This document shows, one piece after another, positions 34,187 to 48,100 of a DNA stretch of 64,000 nucleotides. The stretch's first letter is position 1. The number at the start of each line of letters is the position of its first letter. The stretch covers positions 2,731,079 to 2,795,078 of the forward strand of contig NW_008710049.1 in the NCBI RefSeq assembly GCF_000327385.1. The letters are read 5' to 3'. A model generated the notes under the pieces. The model was not told the origin of the DNA. It worked only from the letters and a program-made list of their open reading frames with translations, and made no database searches. The translations under genes and the position numbers were made by a program. This DNA comes from Lottia gigantea (taxonomy: Eukaryota > Mollusca > Gastropoda > Lottiidae).

Positions 34187-34295
34187 AGCAGGCTAATGCC
34201 GCTGCCCTGGCAAAATTTTCCACATTGCACCCTGCATGGCGTTTCCCTTCTTCTGTAGCCCACATGGTAGCATGTAAAACTCATTCATTTCATGT
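34187..34295 (+). mobile_element. SINE 3'-half fragment
   Basis: AGCAGGCTAATGCCGCTG, CACCCTGCATGGCGTTTCCC, TAGCCCACATGGTAG and GTAAAACTCATTCATTTCAT follow the 3' half of the SINE at 41834-42183. The tRNA-like head is absent. Confidence 0.8.
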
Positions 34296-34429
34296 CAAAT
34301 AACATATTTCAATATTGCCATCATTTCCATTTCCCTGACCTTTGTTTGCTACAGTGAATCTTTGACCAAATCCGTGGTAATGATCTGTAACGGGTAACGA
34401 TCTCAATTCATCGACGTTTCTTTGTTTTG

Positions 34430-36560
34430 TTTTTTTGTTAAAAGTTAACATTGCATTGTTTTCTATCTTTTAATATCTTTTTGAATAGATGGCTATTATT
34501 TTGACATTTCTCGTTTATCGAAATAAACAATACATGTTTACTAACAGTCTTCATTAATTTGAGATTGTTTAAACAATGCAGTCTTTCCAGAACAAAGAAC
34601 AACCTATAAATTTGACATTTTCGACCCAGCATAGAGCAAGCACGCAGTGATACATGGGATATTGAATAACTTGGGTCCAGCAGAATTCGGCGCAGTTGCA
34701 GTTGTGTCACATAATTTGATATTGTGCTTCAGTAAAAGTACATCGATTATAAAAGTTGCTCTTAGAAATCGCACAGTGGCACCATGTCTCAGCAGATGGA
34801 CTAACTATTCAAACTCCATCGATACAGTATAATGGTTAACAAACCTTGTCCAGCACTACATATTTTGCAATCTTTGTTGTTTAAAGGCATCACATCGTAT
34901 GCTATGATAGAGTTTGCTTTGAGTAGCTCTGGATTTCTATCAATACTACTTCAATGCAATAGTAATATAACTGTAAACATCCCATCAAGTATTTCGTCTA
35001 GAGATTTAGAGTGGTTCACAAAGGTGTTGTTAATAAAACCAAATTTATCGTCAAGTATTTTCAAAAGGTTTATAACTTGTCTATATTTGGATATACATTT
35101 CATCGAAATTGTATGGAAGGTTATCTCTGGCATTAATTTTTCGTGGAATAGGATATATTAAGTGTAATATGCTGCTTAAAGTGTGCATTTATTTGTACCA
35201 CAAAGGTTATTTTTTGAAAGACCAAACGCCAACCGAATCTGAAATCTTCAAATTCATGCATTCTTCCAAAAGATATGGTTTTTCATATATAACACTTTGC
35301 CACTTTTGCCCTCCCATACAATCTGCACAATTCAAGTGACATGTACACAAGGATTTATCTCTGAATGAATTATTAGCAAGGTGTAAATTTATAGTCTATA
35401 AATACTAATACTTTATTTAGATTATTCTGAATATCTTTTGAAGAAGTGAGATAAATTCCGACTGGATTAGAAGCAATTGGTAAATCAATCATACTGTTAG
35501 GGTGTAAATCAAATAAATAAAATGATATCTTATTAACTAGTATAGACTGCACATATTGGACTAAAAACAAATATCTCTCATTTGATATAGTCTGTTATTT
35601 AGATCTTGTGTCCTAAGACTTCATCGAACTTGAACTCTATTAAAATTAGTACTGTGGCGGGAGTCGCTAGCGAGATAGAATATTCTCACCTTTTAGAAAA
35701 ATCTGGTGTTCCATTCGGAGAATCCATATTGTTCATTAGGTAAATTTATTTTTAGTAAAAGTAATAATAAAAGTAATCAAACGATTACGCTTCTACAAAT
35801 GTCACGGCAACAGTTTGGTCTCATGACAACGCATATAGCAATGAAGGATATTTTGCAACGTTTTACACCTATTCTCTTGCGATTGTCAAGCTCGCGGGAT
35901 ATAGGTTTATTATCTCATCCGAATATTTTCATGTCAGCACCTTCAGGAGACCGGGTTTACAAATACGAAAGCATCATCTCGACCCATGTCGAAATCGCAT
36001 CCCCGATCCCATAGTTAGTCTACAAGCATCTACAAGGTGTCTAAAAGAAATCAACCGAATGTCATGGGATTTGGTCAAATTACTGATGAAACATAAGTAA
36101 GAAGGTTGTATTTTTACGTTCATTGACACGCGAGGTTTTCCCAGAAAATGCAATACCAAATCTTAAATCGGAGAAAAAGAAACCCTTGAATGATACTATT
36201 AGCGACAATTGATGAGATTTTCCTACGTGTGTGTTTTGTATTAAAGTGGAGGTATAAACACCTGTTAGAGTGAATACAATGGTGTTCGTGTCTTGGCTGC
36301 TATTCAACTGATTAGAGTATCTCCTTGACTTATACAGAGTGTTCTTTATTCAGATTATAGTGGTTACGGACCACAATAAGTTGTCTCAAAAAAAGCACCG
36401 GGCATTAACAACGTAGGTTCTCGGTGATTCTTTCTACCTACTGGCCATTGTTCATCCCGTTCGTATGTGATGGGCTGGTCGTGATACGATTCAAAGAACA
36501 TTTTCCCATAGAGCAACATTCGGGACAATTATGTGGCGCCGTCGTTGTAATATTTTAGTG
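34430..36560 (-). mobile_element. Decayed element of uncertain family, possibly virus-derived
   Basis: The interval is less AT-rich than its flanks and carries several protein-like minus-strand stretches that do not form one whole gene. The most suggestive, at about 35373-35640, reads FYLFDLHPN and then GIYLTSSKDIQNNL. This loosely recalls the FDSHSR...GTxxLL pattern of tegument-type (C76-like) cysteine protease domains carried by some virus-like elements. The match is weak and from memory. A further protein-like stretch lies at about 36364-36540. The plus-strand frames at 34832-35161 and 35706-36014 look like shadows. The element is clearly broken in several places and old. No terminal repeats or target duplication could be found. 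Confidence 0.25.
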
Positions 36561-38424
36561 CTGAATGATTCGACCCATTTCTAGCTATCATCAATCATCG
36601 CGACAACATTTCTACTGTTTTATTATCAAGACTTTTCCCTCGAGCAATATTTGTCACAAAATATCATTTCAGCGTGGTATATGTTCATACATAAATGTGA
36701 ATTTATCCTCGAAAACCTCGGGTCAGGTTTACATAGCAAAGGTTTAGAACAACTGTAATTGTTCCTTGATTTTGGTCCAAACTGGCTGAATCTAATCAGC
36801 ATAATGATTGTGCAAGTCAATTCAGCTATACTACCAGCTGGCTACTTTTATGTATAGTTTTGCAATGCTTCATATTGGTTAAGTTTTCCACAATGACATT
36901 TTGGCTTCCTATACTTCATGCTCTCCGACTAGTTGCATTTGTATGCCTCGCATTTAAAGAACGTGCCAGAAGACATGACATATAAAACACATAATCATTT
37001 GTATATGGTATTTAGTTAATTATCAGTACTTATCAGTTATAGAAAAATATAAACAAAATATTATCTAATCAGACTAGAGAGATGAGAGACGGTTGACTTT
37101 GTGAAGGTTAAATACAATCATAAAACAGATACACCTGTCCTAATTAAACACATCAAAATGACAACCATTGTACCATAATTAAACATATCAAAATGACGAT
37201 CATTGCACAATATTCGTAGCAGTGAAAATTGGCTGACTTGATGATGCAGGTAGGATTGAAAGGCGACTGAGACTGAGACCATGCTCAATATTTACAATGA
37301 AATCTTTAACATATAAATTTTACATTCTTATAATTTTCAATGTCAAGACTTGTATGAATCAAGTGACATCATATCAGCTTTAAGCATCTAATTTTTCAAT
37401 GCACTTCTGTATGAGATGCATCTGGGTATTTATAATTCTAATGAACCTCACAAATATCATGAAACAAAAAGATTATGTTTTTCAGTCAAGGTATAAATGA
37501 TATGTGATGGACATCCTTTGATATCGTAACGAAATTAACTTGTAAATGACACATCTTGCTATAAGAGTAACATTGTTTATAACAAACAGTGATTATTGTA
37601 TAATGTTTATATTTATCGTGAAAGATGTTTACATATAAACATAATGTCTAATGTTGTATTATTTATATTATAAACTCTTAGAATAGAATGGTTTCTATCT
37701 AAACGAGCTTGCATGCCATATTGTCATTTATCTTATGGGTCTAATGCAAACCATAATCGATAATAGTATCAGAGACAGTATGCCTGTTACTGTTAGCATT
37801 TGCATTGGTATTTAGATGCAAGAAATCCAGAAGAACATAATATGTTTTACTGTGGCATATTGTTCCGCATGTAGTGCTCTCGATACACTTCGGTAAAAGT
37901 AGAGGGCTTCTCATAGGTCCGCGCTCACATTATTAACTTAAACAATAAACTGTGGTTGAGACCAGTGAGTACTTTTTTACTGTAATTCCTTTTCAAAAAG
38001 TTAATAATTCAAGGAAAATTTGACGAATACGAGAATAAGCCACTACTCTTGATTCAAACGATTGTGGTAATGAAGAACAAATTACATTGATAATGTCTGG
38101 TAGACATAGTTTATGTATATATTGATAAACCTCCTATAAATATTACAATAAACTAATTAACTAGACTATTTCTTACTGTTTATTGTGTACTCATTCTATT
38201 TTCCCACAGGAATTAAATCAAATATTCTCACTCAATCAGGTTGATTTCTATCTAATAAAAATTATTTAACTATAAAAATTTTCATCGGTCTAGTTAATTA
38301 AGTGGAAAATATAATATACTTATAATGGGTTAATAATATAAGACATTTTCGAAATATTTTAGATTTAAGCGAGCAGTACGAATGAGTTAATAGGGGGAAC
38401 TGAATGAATTTTATGCGTAGAATC

Positions 38425-38699
38425 GGGAGCCGCGGTGGTTCAGTGAGTAAGTGCTCGCTAACCTGAAGGTCAAGGGTCGAGATAATACTTTCGGATTTTT
38501 CAACCCGGTCCCCCCGACATGGAAAAAGCTTCTAGTTGTTCGGGTGGGACAATAAACCGAAGCCCCGTGTGCTACAGGATGTGCACGTTAAAGATCCCTC
38601 GACAGTTGGAAATCGAAAAAGATCAGGTTAATGCCCGTCTTCATTAGCCCATTGGTGCAGAAAAGTAGGACTTAAAACTCCATTCATTTCATTTATTCA
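38425..38699 (+). mobile_element. SINE copy, internally deleted
   Basis: Starts GGGAGCCGCGGTGGTTCAGT and ends AAAACTCCATTCATTTCATT, so both ends of the SINE are present, but it is about 75 bases shorter than the 41.8-kb copy. The box B sequence (GGTTCAATCCC) and a stretch near CACCCTGCATGGCGT are missing. Short flanking TAGAAT sequences might be a target duplication but are too short to be sure. Confidence 0.9.
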
Positions 38700-41600
38700 T
38701 AGAATGTGTTTGGCTGGTCTTATGTCTGCACATACATACTCACTATACTCATACTTACATGTATTGTAATATGTAGAAAATTACAGTCGATTTGGTTAAG
38801 TGGCATATAAAAATGGGCTGATTCCAGGTTGGACACTATGACTTCTCTTGAACAGTTGTGTAAACGAAAAGAATTGTTGATGATCTTATTAACATATTTA
38901 TCACCTTTCTGATTGGCTGTTAAATTATGCTTTAAGCTGGTTGAATGGGTACATTTCCGGTTGTTACCCACAGGCTGGTTTTATTTATGGTATATAAGAT
39001 ATTAACCTTAGGTATGATTTATCAGTATTGTGATAACACTGAAGGTTTGTTTACATAACCCCGGATTAACTTAACCTATTTTCCATCACCCCTGTCGATA
39101 TTTGATTGATTCGAACCCTTGACTGACAGGAAGGAATTGTGTCCGTGTTTACTACTTTTTCATGGTTTGAGACACATTCAACACGTTGACCTACTTATGT
39201 CAAATCATTTGAGAGTCGCGTCAAAAACATTAAATCGCAATTCGATCTTAGAGCTATGTATTTTAAAGTCAAGAAATGTGAAACCATATTGATATCACTT
39301 ATATGTATTAGGATTGCAGGGACTTGTAAACAATATACAGTATTTCACAATAATTATATGGCGCTGAATCATTTATCAGAGAAAAAACTAATATAATTAT
39401 ATGTGAGACACTGCATCATTTTTCAGTGGAAAAACAATAATACAGCAAACGTCATACATGTATAATGTAAACCAAAATAATTGAAATATATTATGTTATT
39501 ATGTTATCAATTTATTTCACAATGTCAGGGTATTTCAAATTCAACATTTAACTTGTAGTACCTACGTCAAAGACTGACATCCTTGTGTCATAGAGGGTCA
39601 TTTATGGTGTTTACAATAATATATTCATACAAGTACATTGTACATTAGGGTTGTTCACGCCAGTTGAATTACAACTCTAGGATTTGCAACATCATACTGG
39701 CATTATATAAAATACTAAGACTAACAGAGATCTTCTAATTAATAGTATAACTGGTAAAAGATGTACACTTTATTTCATTGAAGTGTACTCGAGGTGTTTT
39801 AATTGCTGATTTAGCTTTCGGTACCTCTTTTCTCACAAAGGTTTTGTGATGTCTGTACAATTTCAACTTAATCGTTTTAATGAAAATCAAAGTTGTTGTT
39901 TTTCTTGAATGTCTTCATTAATTTAAATTAGCCCATTAATTGATCTACAGTTAGAAATGAGGTTAACGTTACTCTAATAATTCGTTTTAAACTACAGTTT
40001 ACTTCATTTATACAAGGAATTTCAGAAAAAACTGTACCTGAATAAAATACAGCTCTACTTTGTTAGTTTGTGTTGTGAACAGTAAAGTTGCTGACTTCAG
40101 TTTAAAGTGGTGTAAACTCAACAATGTATTATACAAGTTTGTTTTGATAAAGTGGTCAAAATACGCTAATGCCCCTCACAATGTTGATGCTGAATGGTTT
40201 TCTTATTTATTTGGTTGTCAGTAAGGAAATGTTGGTCTTAGTGTTAGTGAATGAAACATTGAGCGTTCTGTGGTTCTGTCTCCTCATCAATTCCAAGTGA
40301 AAGAAACCGAAGAATTTCGTGTTTAGAAACTTTATAAGTGTTTCTTTATCATGTGAAACGGCACAGAAAAATATTTATTCCTCTATCGTCTAATTTCTAA
40401 ATATTTTTCTACTTTCTGATGTTATTATGTAAACTTCAGTCTACAAGACAAAGTTCTTCAAAACAATTGTTAGGTTTAGTTGAAAATAGGATCAAATAGA
40501 CTTTAAAAAACAGATACAGTCTTAAAGAAATGTTCAAGTATGAAATACAATTTTTCAGTCGATTGCATCCAACATTCTATCACATTTGGAAGACATATTT
40601 GCTTCGATAATTAAATCGGTATTTTTTTTTATCTCGAATTTCGTTCCATCTGATAAAAGAAAGAACTGAGCTCGGCGTTGACTTTATGATCAATATAAAA
40701 CAGCTATAAACATACATGTAGATGAATAATTTCATTTATAAAGAATTAATATCGAAATTATAAATATGTGCTGTTTTATTTATTTCTCAGAATCATTTAA
40801 TGACATATATATTTTATTATATATTTCAATGTTCATCTCATCATGCCATATTTTATACGGTGGCCTTGTGGTTTATATAAACAATATAAAACTCAAAACA
40901 TATTAACCTGCCAAGTTTTAGAGATATTTTAAAAGCTTCTTTATAACTCTGTTAGTTGACTGTTTTGGAATATGTAGATTAAAAACAAATAGATAGCAGG
41001 TGAGAAAAGAAAGTAATCTTTAAGTGAAAAATGGTCGTCTTAATATGTTACTTTAGCCGCTAAAACTCTGCCCGTAATACTTTTTAGAATTCATTTCCAT
41101 TGTTCCTGATTTAAGGGATTGGGGCAGGTCTATTGTCTTTGTGTATTGGAATCACATTTATATTTGTATACATCTTGACTGATTGTCTTTAGTTAATGTA
41201 ATTCTAGATAATCTGGATTACCATGACAATGTCGTAAAAAACGATTGGCCTATATACTGTTGTTGATATTCAGTTCCAATAAATACAACTACCCCAGTCA
41301 TGAGATCTGTTTGGGTGGCAACAGATGAAACAGTTTTCCACCGAGTCGTGTTTTACATGAAATTGGTACCATGTCTGGCAATGGTAAACAGTTTAAAATG
41401 TCAAGGTCATCATGTATAAAGTTTTATCTATATCCGGGTCACACTGACCTCTACTTTCTAACACATGTCTGTTGCCCTGTTAAAAACCTGTTATTGGCTC
41501 TCAGAATGTAGGATTGGTTGCTTATAAAAATATTTGAATAAGAGAATATTTTGTTCTACCTTTTCAGAATTCTAACGACGAGCAACTGTTTTATATAACA

Positions 41601-41817
41601 AACACTGTTATGCAGTTGATTGACATCTTTTGTTAGCATGTGGACACTTAATATAATTTAGTAGAGGTGACAATATTTCCTGTAGGAGCTATAACTACAA
41701 TAAACTAGAAATAAACAGAAATAATATTCAAAACAGATCATGTATTTTTACGAAACACGAAATAAGCTGCTATGTGCAGTGTGTGCAATTATGGTACAGT
41801 TATCAAATGATAACTAC

Positions 41818-41833
41818 TTCTTTAACATGATAT
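41818..41833 (+). repeat. Target-site duplication, left copy
   Basis: TTCTTTAACATGATAT, repeated exactly at 42184-42199 on the other side of the SINE. Confidence 0.9.
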
Positions 41834-42183
41834 GGGAGCCGCGGTGGCTCAGTCAGTTAGACGCTTGCTCGCTAACCTGAAGGTCCAGGGTTCAATCCCG
41901 GCATAGGTCGAGATAATACCTTCGGATTTGTCAACCCGGTTTCCCCCTGTCAGTGATGCAGGTCCGAGGAGCTGACATGGAAAGAGCGTCAAGTCGTTCG
42001 GACGGGACAATAAACCGAGGCCCCGTGTGCTACAGGCTGTGCACGTTAAAGATCCCTCGACAGTTGGAAATCGAAAAGAGCAGGCTAATGCCGTTGTCCT
42101 GCACCCTGCATGGCGTTGCCCGTCTTCATTAGCCCACATGGTGCAGAAAAGTAGGACGTAAAACTCCATTTTTTTAATTTCAT
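41834..42183 (+). mobile_element. Full-length tRNA-derived SINE, 350 bp
   Basis: The head resembles a tRNA gene: box A TGGCTCAGTCAG (41845-41856) and box B GGTTCAATCCC (41889-41899), the internal RNA polymerase III promoter. The body has GGGACAATAAACCGAGG, GTGCTACAGGCTGTGCACGT and CTCGACAGTTGGAAATCG. The 3' end is AGTAGGACGTAAAACTCCAT followed by a T-rich tail. A perfect 16-base target duplication flanks it, so it was inserted by LINE machinery and recently. It is the reference copy for the other SINE pieces in the window. The 106-codon minus frame at 41849-42169 is a shadow of it. Confidence 0.95.
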
Positions 42184-42199
42184 TTCTTTAACATGATAT
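42184..42199 (+). repeat. Target-site duplication, right copy
   Basis: TTCTTTAACATGATAT, identical to 41818-41833. Confidence 0.9.
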
Positions 42200-45100
42200 A
42201 ATATGAATAGAACATAGATAATTTACAATATCATCCACGTTTCATTAACGAAGGTTAAATGTAGGGGTGCGTTCTACACAGTTCCCATGATGCCTCAAAA
42301 ATTTAAAACAGAGGGACAATAAACTTCGTAAATCATGTATAATTTTTGATATAGGTATATAAGTAGGGTACAACGTTTGATATAGATATAAAAAGTATAG
42401 TATATACCATGTTTTCTTTACACATTTTCTCTACAGATTTGACTCAGTTGGAATGTTGATATCCCTCTAGGCTATATAATAAACAATTGAACAGATCACT
42501 TCACCAACAATATACTTATTATTTTAAATAATCGTGTCAAGTTATAACTTTTATAACTCTTCTTTAAATCCTGTCATCAGTTCAGTTTTCTTGATATAGT
42601 ACATTAAATTTTATTGCTGTTTCCACAATTTTGTCATATCAGAAGTCGGTATAGCTTGTCGAAATTTTCGTTCTAAATTGGGTTAATAACTGGATTCAAA
42701 CGTCGTTACTGGTTCAGGTTCCGTGTTACCTTTGGTCAATGTACTTTGACGGATGAAGCTGACGTGGTAGAATTTTTATGCAACTTAAAATCTTGAAGCA
42801 ACTACACTTAAGCAAAGTCACACTGACTGAATATATGTAAGATTCCAGATCTATTGAAATAGACATTGTCGTGAACCCACCTTCAATGCCTGCATGGTAA
42901 CTATACAATTGCCCATCGTCATTAAATCAAGTAATATAGTACAAACAACATGGATGTAAAACTCGATCCTTGATATTTCTAGTAGTATTTTGCCAATTAT
43001 CGCGAGCAAGAAACGATAACATTGGTGATGTATTTCAATAATAGAAACAGACTATGCTACTCAATCAAACTTGAAGTTAATTATCCCACACATGTAGCTA
43101 GTTCTTTGATCTTTCCTGGGAATATTTCGAAAAAGTTCAAAATAACCAATTAGAGAGGTACAAAATTTTAATAAGTATTGTCCGTTTCTTTATTGAATCC
43201 TTGTCCGATATCGTCCATGGCTAACTAAATCCACGGGAACCTCATCTTTCTTCATCTGATCTTGTGATTTATGTAAGGATGACATCGGCCCCGATTTTCT
43301 ATCGGGATTTAGCAATTTGCCGCCTGGTCTCTAAGTAATGACAATGCATGCCCTTAGTGAAAGACAAAATTTTTCTGAGGAATCGGGTGAATGGTTTTAT
43401 TCGTTTTAATCCGACAAATTTAATTATTCACCAATCCTTTTCATTATGAATAAATTATTGTTTACACCAGTTTACTTCGGTTGTATCAAGATTTTTTGTG
43501 TATTATAACTTGGCACATATATCAATAACAGTAAATTTTGATGTATGCATTAATTATATACCATAATAAACAAATATCGGTACTTTCTCATTATTCTGTA
43601 AATATTTGGCAGTGTGCTGACATTCCTAATTTCAATTAACCATGTAAGAAGCATATTTAATTCTGAAGCTAATTAACGCTATAGCCATGTAGTGTTTCCT
43701 TGTGTTCGCCCCTTAGTATATGGCCCGATTTAGGAATTGACCTTGCAACAGCTTTAGTTGTCATAAAATGTTCTTCAAGGGTAAACAGGACCATCACTTT
43801 ATTCTGTCACAGCAGTTCACTATTTCTGCAATAGGCCTACTATAACTAACCTCACATACATCTGAAATGCAATTTAAGAACCCGGAGTCATATAAGATAC
43901 GGTTATCATAGACATCATCCTGTTATCCACAGAGGCGTATAGTGGAGGCTGTAACATCATGATTGAAATACTGACCAACCAGTCAGTAACCCGAAAAGAA
44001 AAACACACATTGTTTTTAAAACTGTGTATCATGTTCTGAAATTCGGGATATGTGAGATAAGATTACTAGGATATCTTGAAGGTGAAGTGTCGGATGATAA
44101 GTTTGGCACAAAAAGTTTCAAGATGAAATAAACAGCTACACGTATACGTATCTTTGATAACCAATATGGTTTTTAAAACAAAATGTTCTGTTCATATTTC
44201 CTTAAAGTATTCATAAAATACTAAAATGTTTGTTCCAGGCACTCAATTCTGTGCTTTTATGTTGTTCTGATCGCTACAAATTTTTCATTGATTTTGTCGG
44301 CAAGAATTGCCTGTGTCATTAATTTTCGGTTTCTTGAATTGGGTCTAATCACTGCACACTGGAATCTGATGTTGATAAATATTTGTTTATGGTGCGTTCA
44401 TCTTCTTATGATTATTCCTTATTACTTTTACTACCCAGACCTCTATGCGGCGTAATCTATTCAACTGTATTTGACTATGGACATCACAGATTACTTTAAA
44501 CCGAGAACTCACCTAATAAATATTCAGAATAAATAAAATGATAGAAGACAATATAAATCATTCTGAAAATTTAATCTTGAAAATAAACAGTATTACACTC
44601 CCTGACCCTAGCCTGAACTTCTTCAACTCTGATCACCAAGGACGGCTGACCAGCCAAACATTGGAATAAATGAGAATTAATGGTTTCACCACACCAGTTA
44701 GTTTATATTATAGGTAAAAGTAATATACCGAAATAAACTTTCAACCTCAATTCTTTACCGATTGTTTAATGCCAAACATGTTTAAAAGAGAAGCAGGGTA
44801 GCTTGACTATTGTTTCTGGTAAAGAAAATGTTACTGCTATCATTCCATAGGAAGGGTTATTAGTAGGGGTACACGAAGAAATACAAATAGGAAGTGCGGG
44901 ACTGGGGGCTTGCAAATTTCATAAAATATCTTCAATTGAGGTACTAAATCTTCGTATTAAAAGTCAAGTTAAGATATTCAACAGGGAGTCAGATCTTGGT
45001 GAGGTAATACATTTAATAAATAAATTCAAGGCAAGTGAATAAGATGAGTTTCTTCAGATTATTTTATACTGAGCCAGTGTAGTAACCCTTATAGGAGACA

Positions 45101-48100
45101 AACACGTAGATCTGTATTTGATGGGAGATGAAAAATTATGCCTGTAATTATCCAAGGGTTATAAAAAATTGTGAAAAAGGTATTAGGCTATAAATAGTTT
45201 AAGGTTTATATTCAATCAATAACTATTATTATTATTGATAATATAGCTTTTAGTAAAACAATGACTATTTAACTAGGACGGTTACAAAATTATTAAGGAA
45301 AGGGGAAAAGAGTACTTACTGTCGTGTCTATTACAAGCAGTGTTTACGGAAATGACAGAAAAATATAAAAACAAGTAATAAATACATTGTCAATACATCA
45401 AAGAGAAATATCGAAAGAAACTAAAAATAGAGAAATAGTACAATTTATTCAAAGAAAATGTTTAATAAGGAAAACAAGGCGATAAATTTGTCTCAACTAA
45501 TGTCAATTTTAAAGTATGATCTATCACTATCTATCAGTCGATAAATCGTGGATTATTGCAAACTTCTCTATTTCTTCTTACCTTAGCTGTATACTTACAT
45601 AAAAACGTTCTAATGTTCTCTACAAAAGCCGATTCTTTATGAAAATCAGACTAAAATTTGAATTCTTGCAAAGACGTGGTTCAATTCAGACAGAATAATT
45701 ATATTTCATACTTTTAACTTGACTTAAAATTGAAATCCTCTTTATTTGGAGAGCTATTGTATATCCCTTAGGTAAATGAAGTCCGATTGTTGATCTGAAT
45801 TGTTGTCAGATAATGAAGGTATAATAAGTATAGTGTAATACACAGAAAAACTGCCGAATAGAGAAATATCAGGCGACAGAGAGTTGCTCTTTATACTTAT
45901 ATTTTACGATTTCTAGAATCTGATTGTTTTAAAACAATGAAAGTACTATAAACAGATAAAGTAAAGGAGAATAAAGTGTTATTTCAAAGTTTAGTATATC
46001 ACACAGACTTGGCAGTTTTATTACTTCTGTTACTTATCAAAATCCCGTTTGTTTATTTTAACTGATTAATCAACTATTTATTTTACCTTTTATTCATTGT
46101 TAGAACTTTAAATTGAGATGATGATTGTACGACTGAATTAAAACAAGGTATCAATAATATTTGGAAAGGCTTAGTATTTTAATAACTATCATACTTAGTA
46201 AAATTGTAGACAAATTGAATGCCATTTTTAAGAGTGTTATGGATAGCTGTAAATTAAATTTATCTGGAAATATATAGAAGTCCGTTTAATGATATGAATT
46301 ACTAGGAATTTACAACGATCACGTTAACCTGTTTTGTAGAATTTTAAGTACACAATCACTCTGCAACTCAGGGTACTGTACACAATATACTCCTTTATTA
46401 ATAATTATTCTGTCATCTAAACATTTCAAATAAAAACTGAAAATTGGCTGGCACTCAAAAATGTGTGTGTATATTATATACTTATATCATATATAAATTA
46501 TTAGATAAACATCACATTCGAGTTAGTGGAACGATGATATACCTCACTGTAAAGTTTCTTCTGTGAAATATACAGCTTAGAAATGACAGTAAAGGTGCAA
46601 GAATACATTATTAATTAGTTCACCCCATTATGATAATACCGCATAATACCTGTAGGCTTCAGGACTGACAGAAAATGATATCTAACTGTTAATTCTTTTC
46701 GTATAGAAATACGATGCTAAACGTTTGAATAACGGACCGCTAAATAATTACAATATAGCATTAGTATCATATTGTTTTTCTGTTAGTCAGTGTGGTGACA
46801 ATCATTGCATAGACAATTACACTGTATATATCATGCTGTTTTTATCTATTTCCATCTTAAAGTAACATTTCCATAAGGTCCCAAAATACCACTCCATGTC
46901 TACTTTTTGCCACACAAGCTCTTACAGTGTATTATAATGTACACTATAAATTATCGACACATCCGTTTTTCTTTCCATTTCTGTGTTTTTATGCAGGTTT
47001 ATCTGCCGCCTTACAGGCTCTTAAAATATCTTGCTGTTTTTCAACAGTATATATATTTTTTAATGTTGTTTAAAGAATTTTATTACCTATGATCTCAACA
47101 TTGATTAAGATTCTCACGTTTCCTCCCAGAACATCAAACGATGCTTTTAGAATGAAATTTAAAAATACACTATAAATGTAAAAATATCGTTACAGACTTG
47201 ATATTATTGACGTAAACATATTCTTCTTCCGATTATATAATCTTGGGCATCACATTTTACAGACGTCAGAATTTTACGCAAAGGAGAGAAACAAGTTGGT
47301 GATATAATGGGGCGTAACTCGAAAGAAAGTAGATATATTCAGACAACAATAACTTCTCTGTAGCCGATGGACGCCGTCTGGTTAGCTCATATGGTGTTGA
47401 ATAGATGGTCAATAGCTGAGCATGTTATGATAGATGTTTTGTACAGATCTTAAATTTCCGTAGAATGAAAACACTTTGACGAGGGTTGAAGTGGCTGGTG
47501 ATTTTTGAAATAATCCCTAGGATATTCTTTGAAATCAAATGTGAAGGTGAAAATATAAATTGTAAAGACTTTATCCACCGATTTAATAGCAGGTGGAAAA
47601 AACATATTCTACATTAAAAGACAGTATGGATCATTCACTCATTTGATTCATGGGTACTTAATTGTTGGTAGGTCTACGGTCAAATTGTGGAAACTGAATG
47701 TCCACTGACAGACAATGGACAGATATTCTTCTGTACAAGACGGTATGGGTGAGTTATAATTAAAGAGATCAGAACCAGATGTTAGATTATAACTATTTGT
47801 ATGATTAATATATAGTATTATGTCAGACGACCCTGTCAATAACTTCTGCTTACTGCTCGATTGCTTCAGGTAGATATAGGACTTGAAATGAAAGAAATTA
47901 TTCAATCCGTCAGAAACAACTGTTGTCCTTAAACCAACTAACCCATATAACATTTAATATTTACCTACATCTACATCCCAACCTACCATTCCTTATTTCT
48001 CTAAAATGCACGTTGTTCTGATAATTGTGGACCATTCAGCTTATCTGTGTCAGTTATAAGGCATGGACTGTCATTAAATAGGCCAAAGCATTTTTGACAA

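Noticed and set aside
39105-39130. GATTCGAACCCTTGAC resembling a tRNA T-arm on the minus strand
   Set aside because: No matching D-arm, anticodon stem or acceptor stem around it, so not a tRNA gene.
41849-42169. 106-codon minus-strand open frame
   Set aside because: Antisense shadow of the full-length SINE; no relation to a protein.
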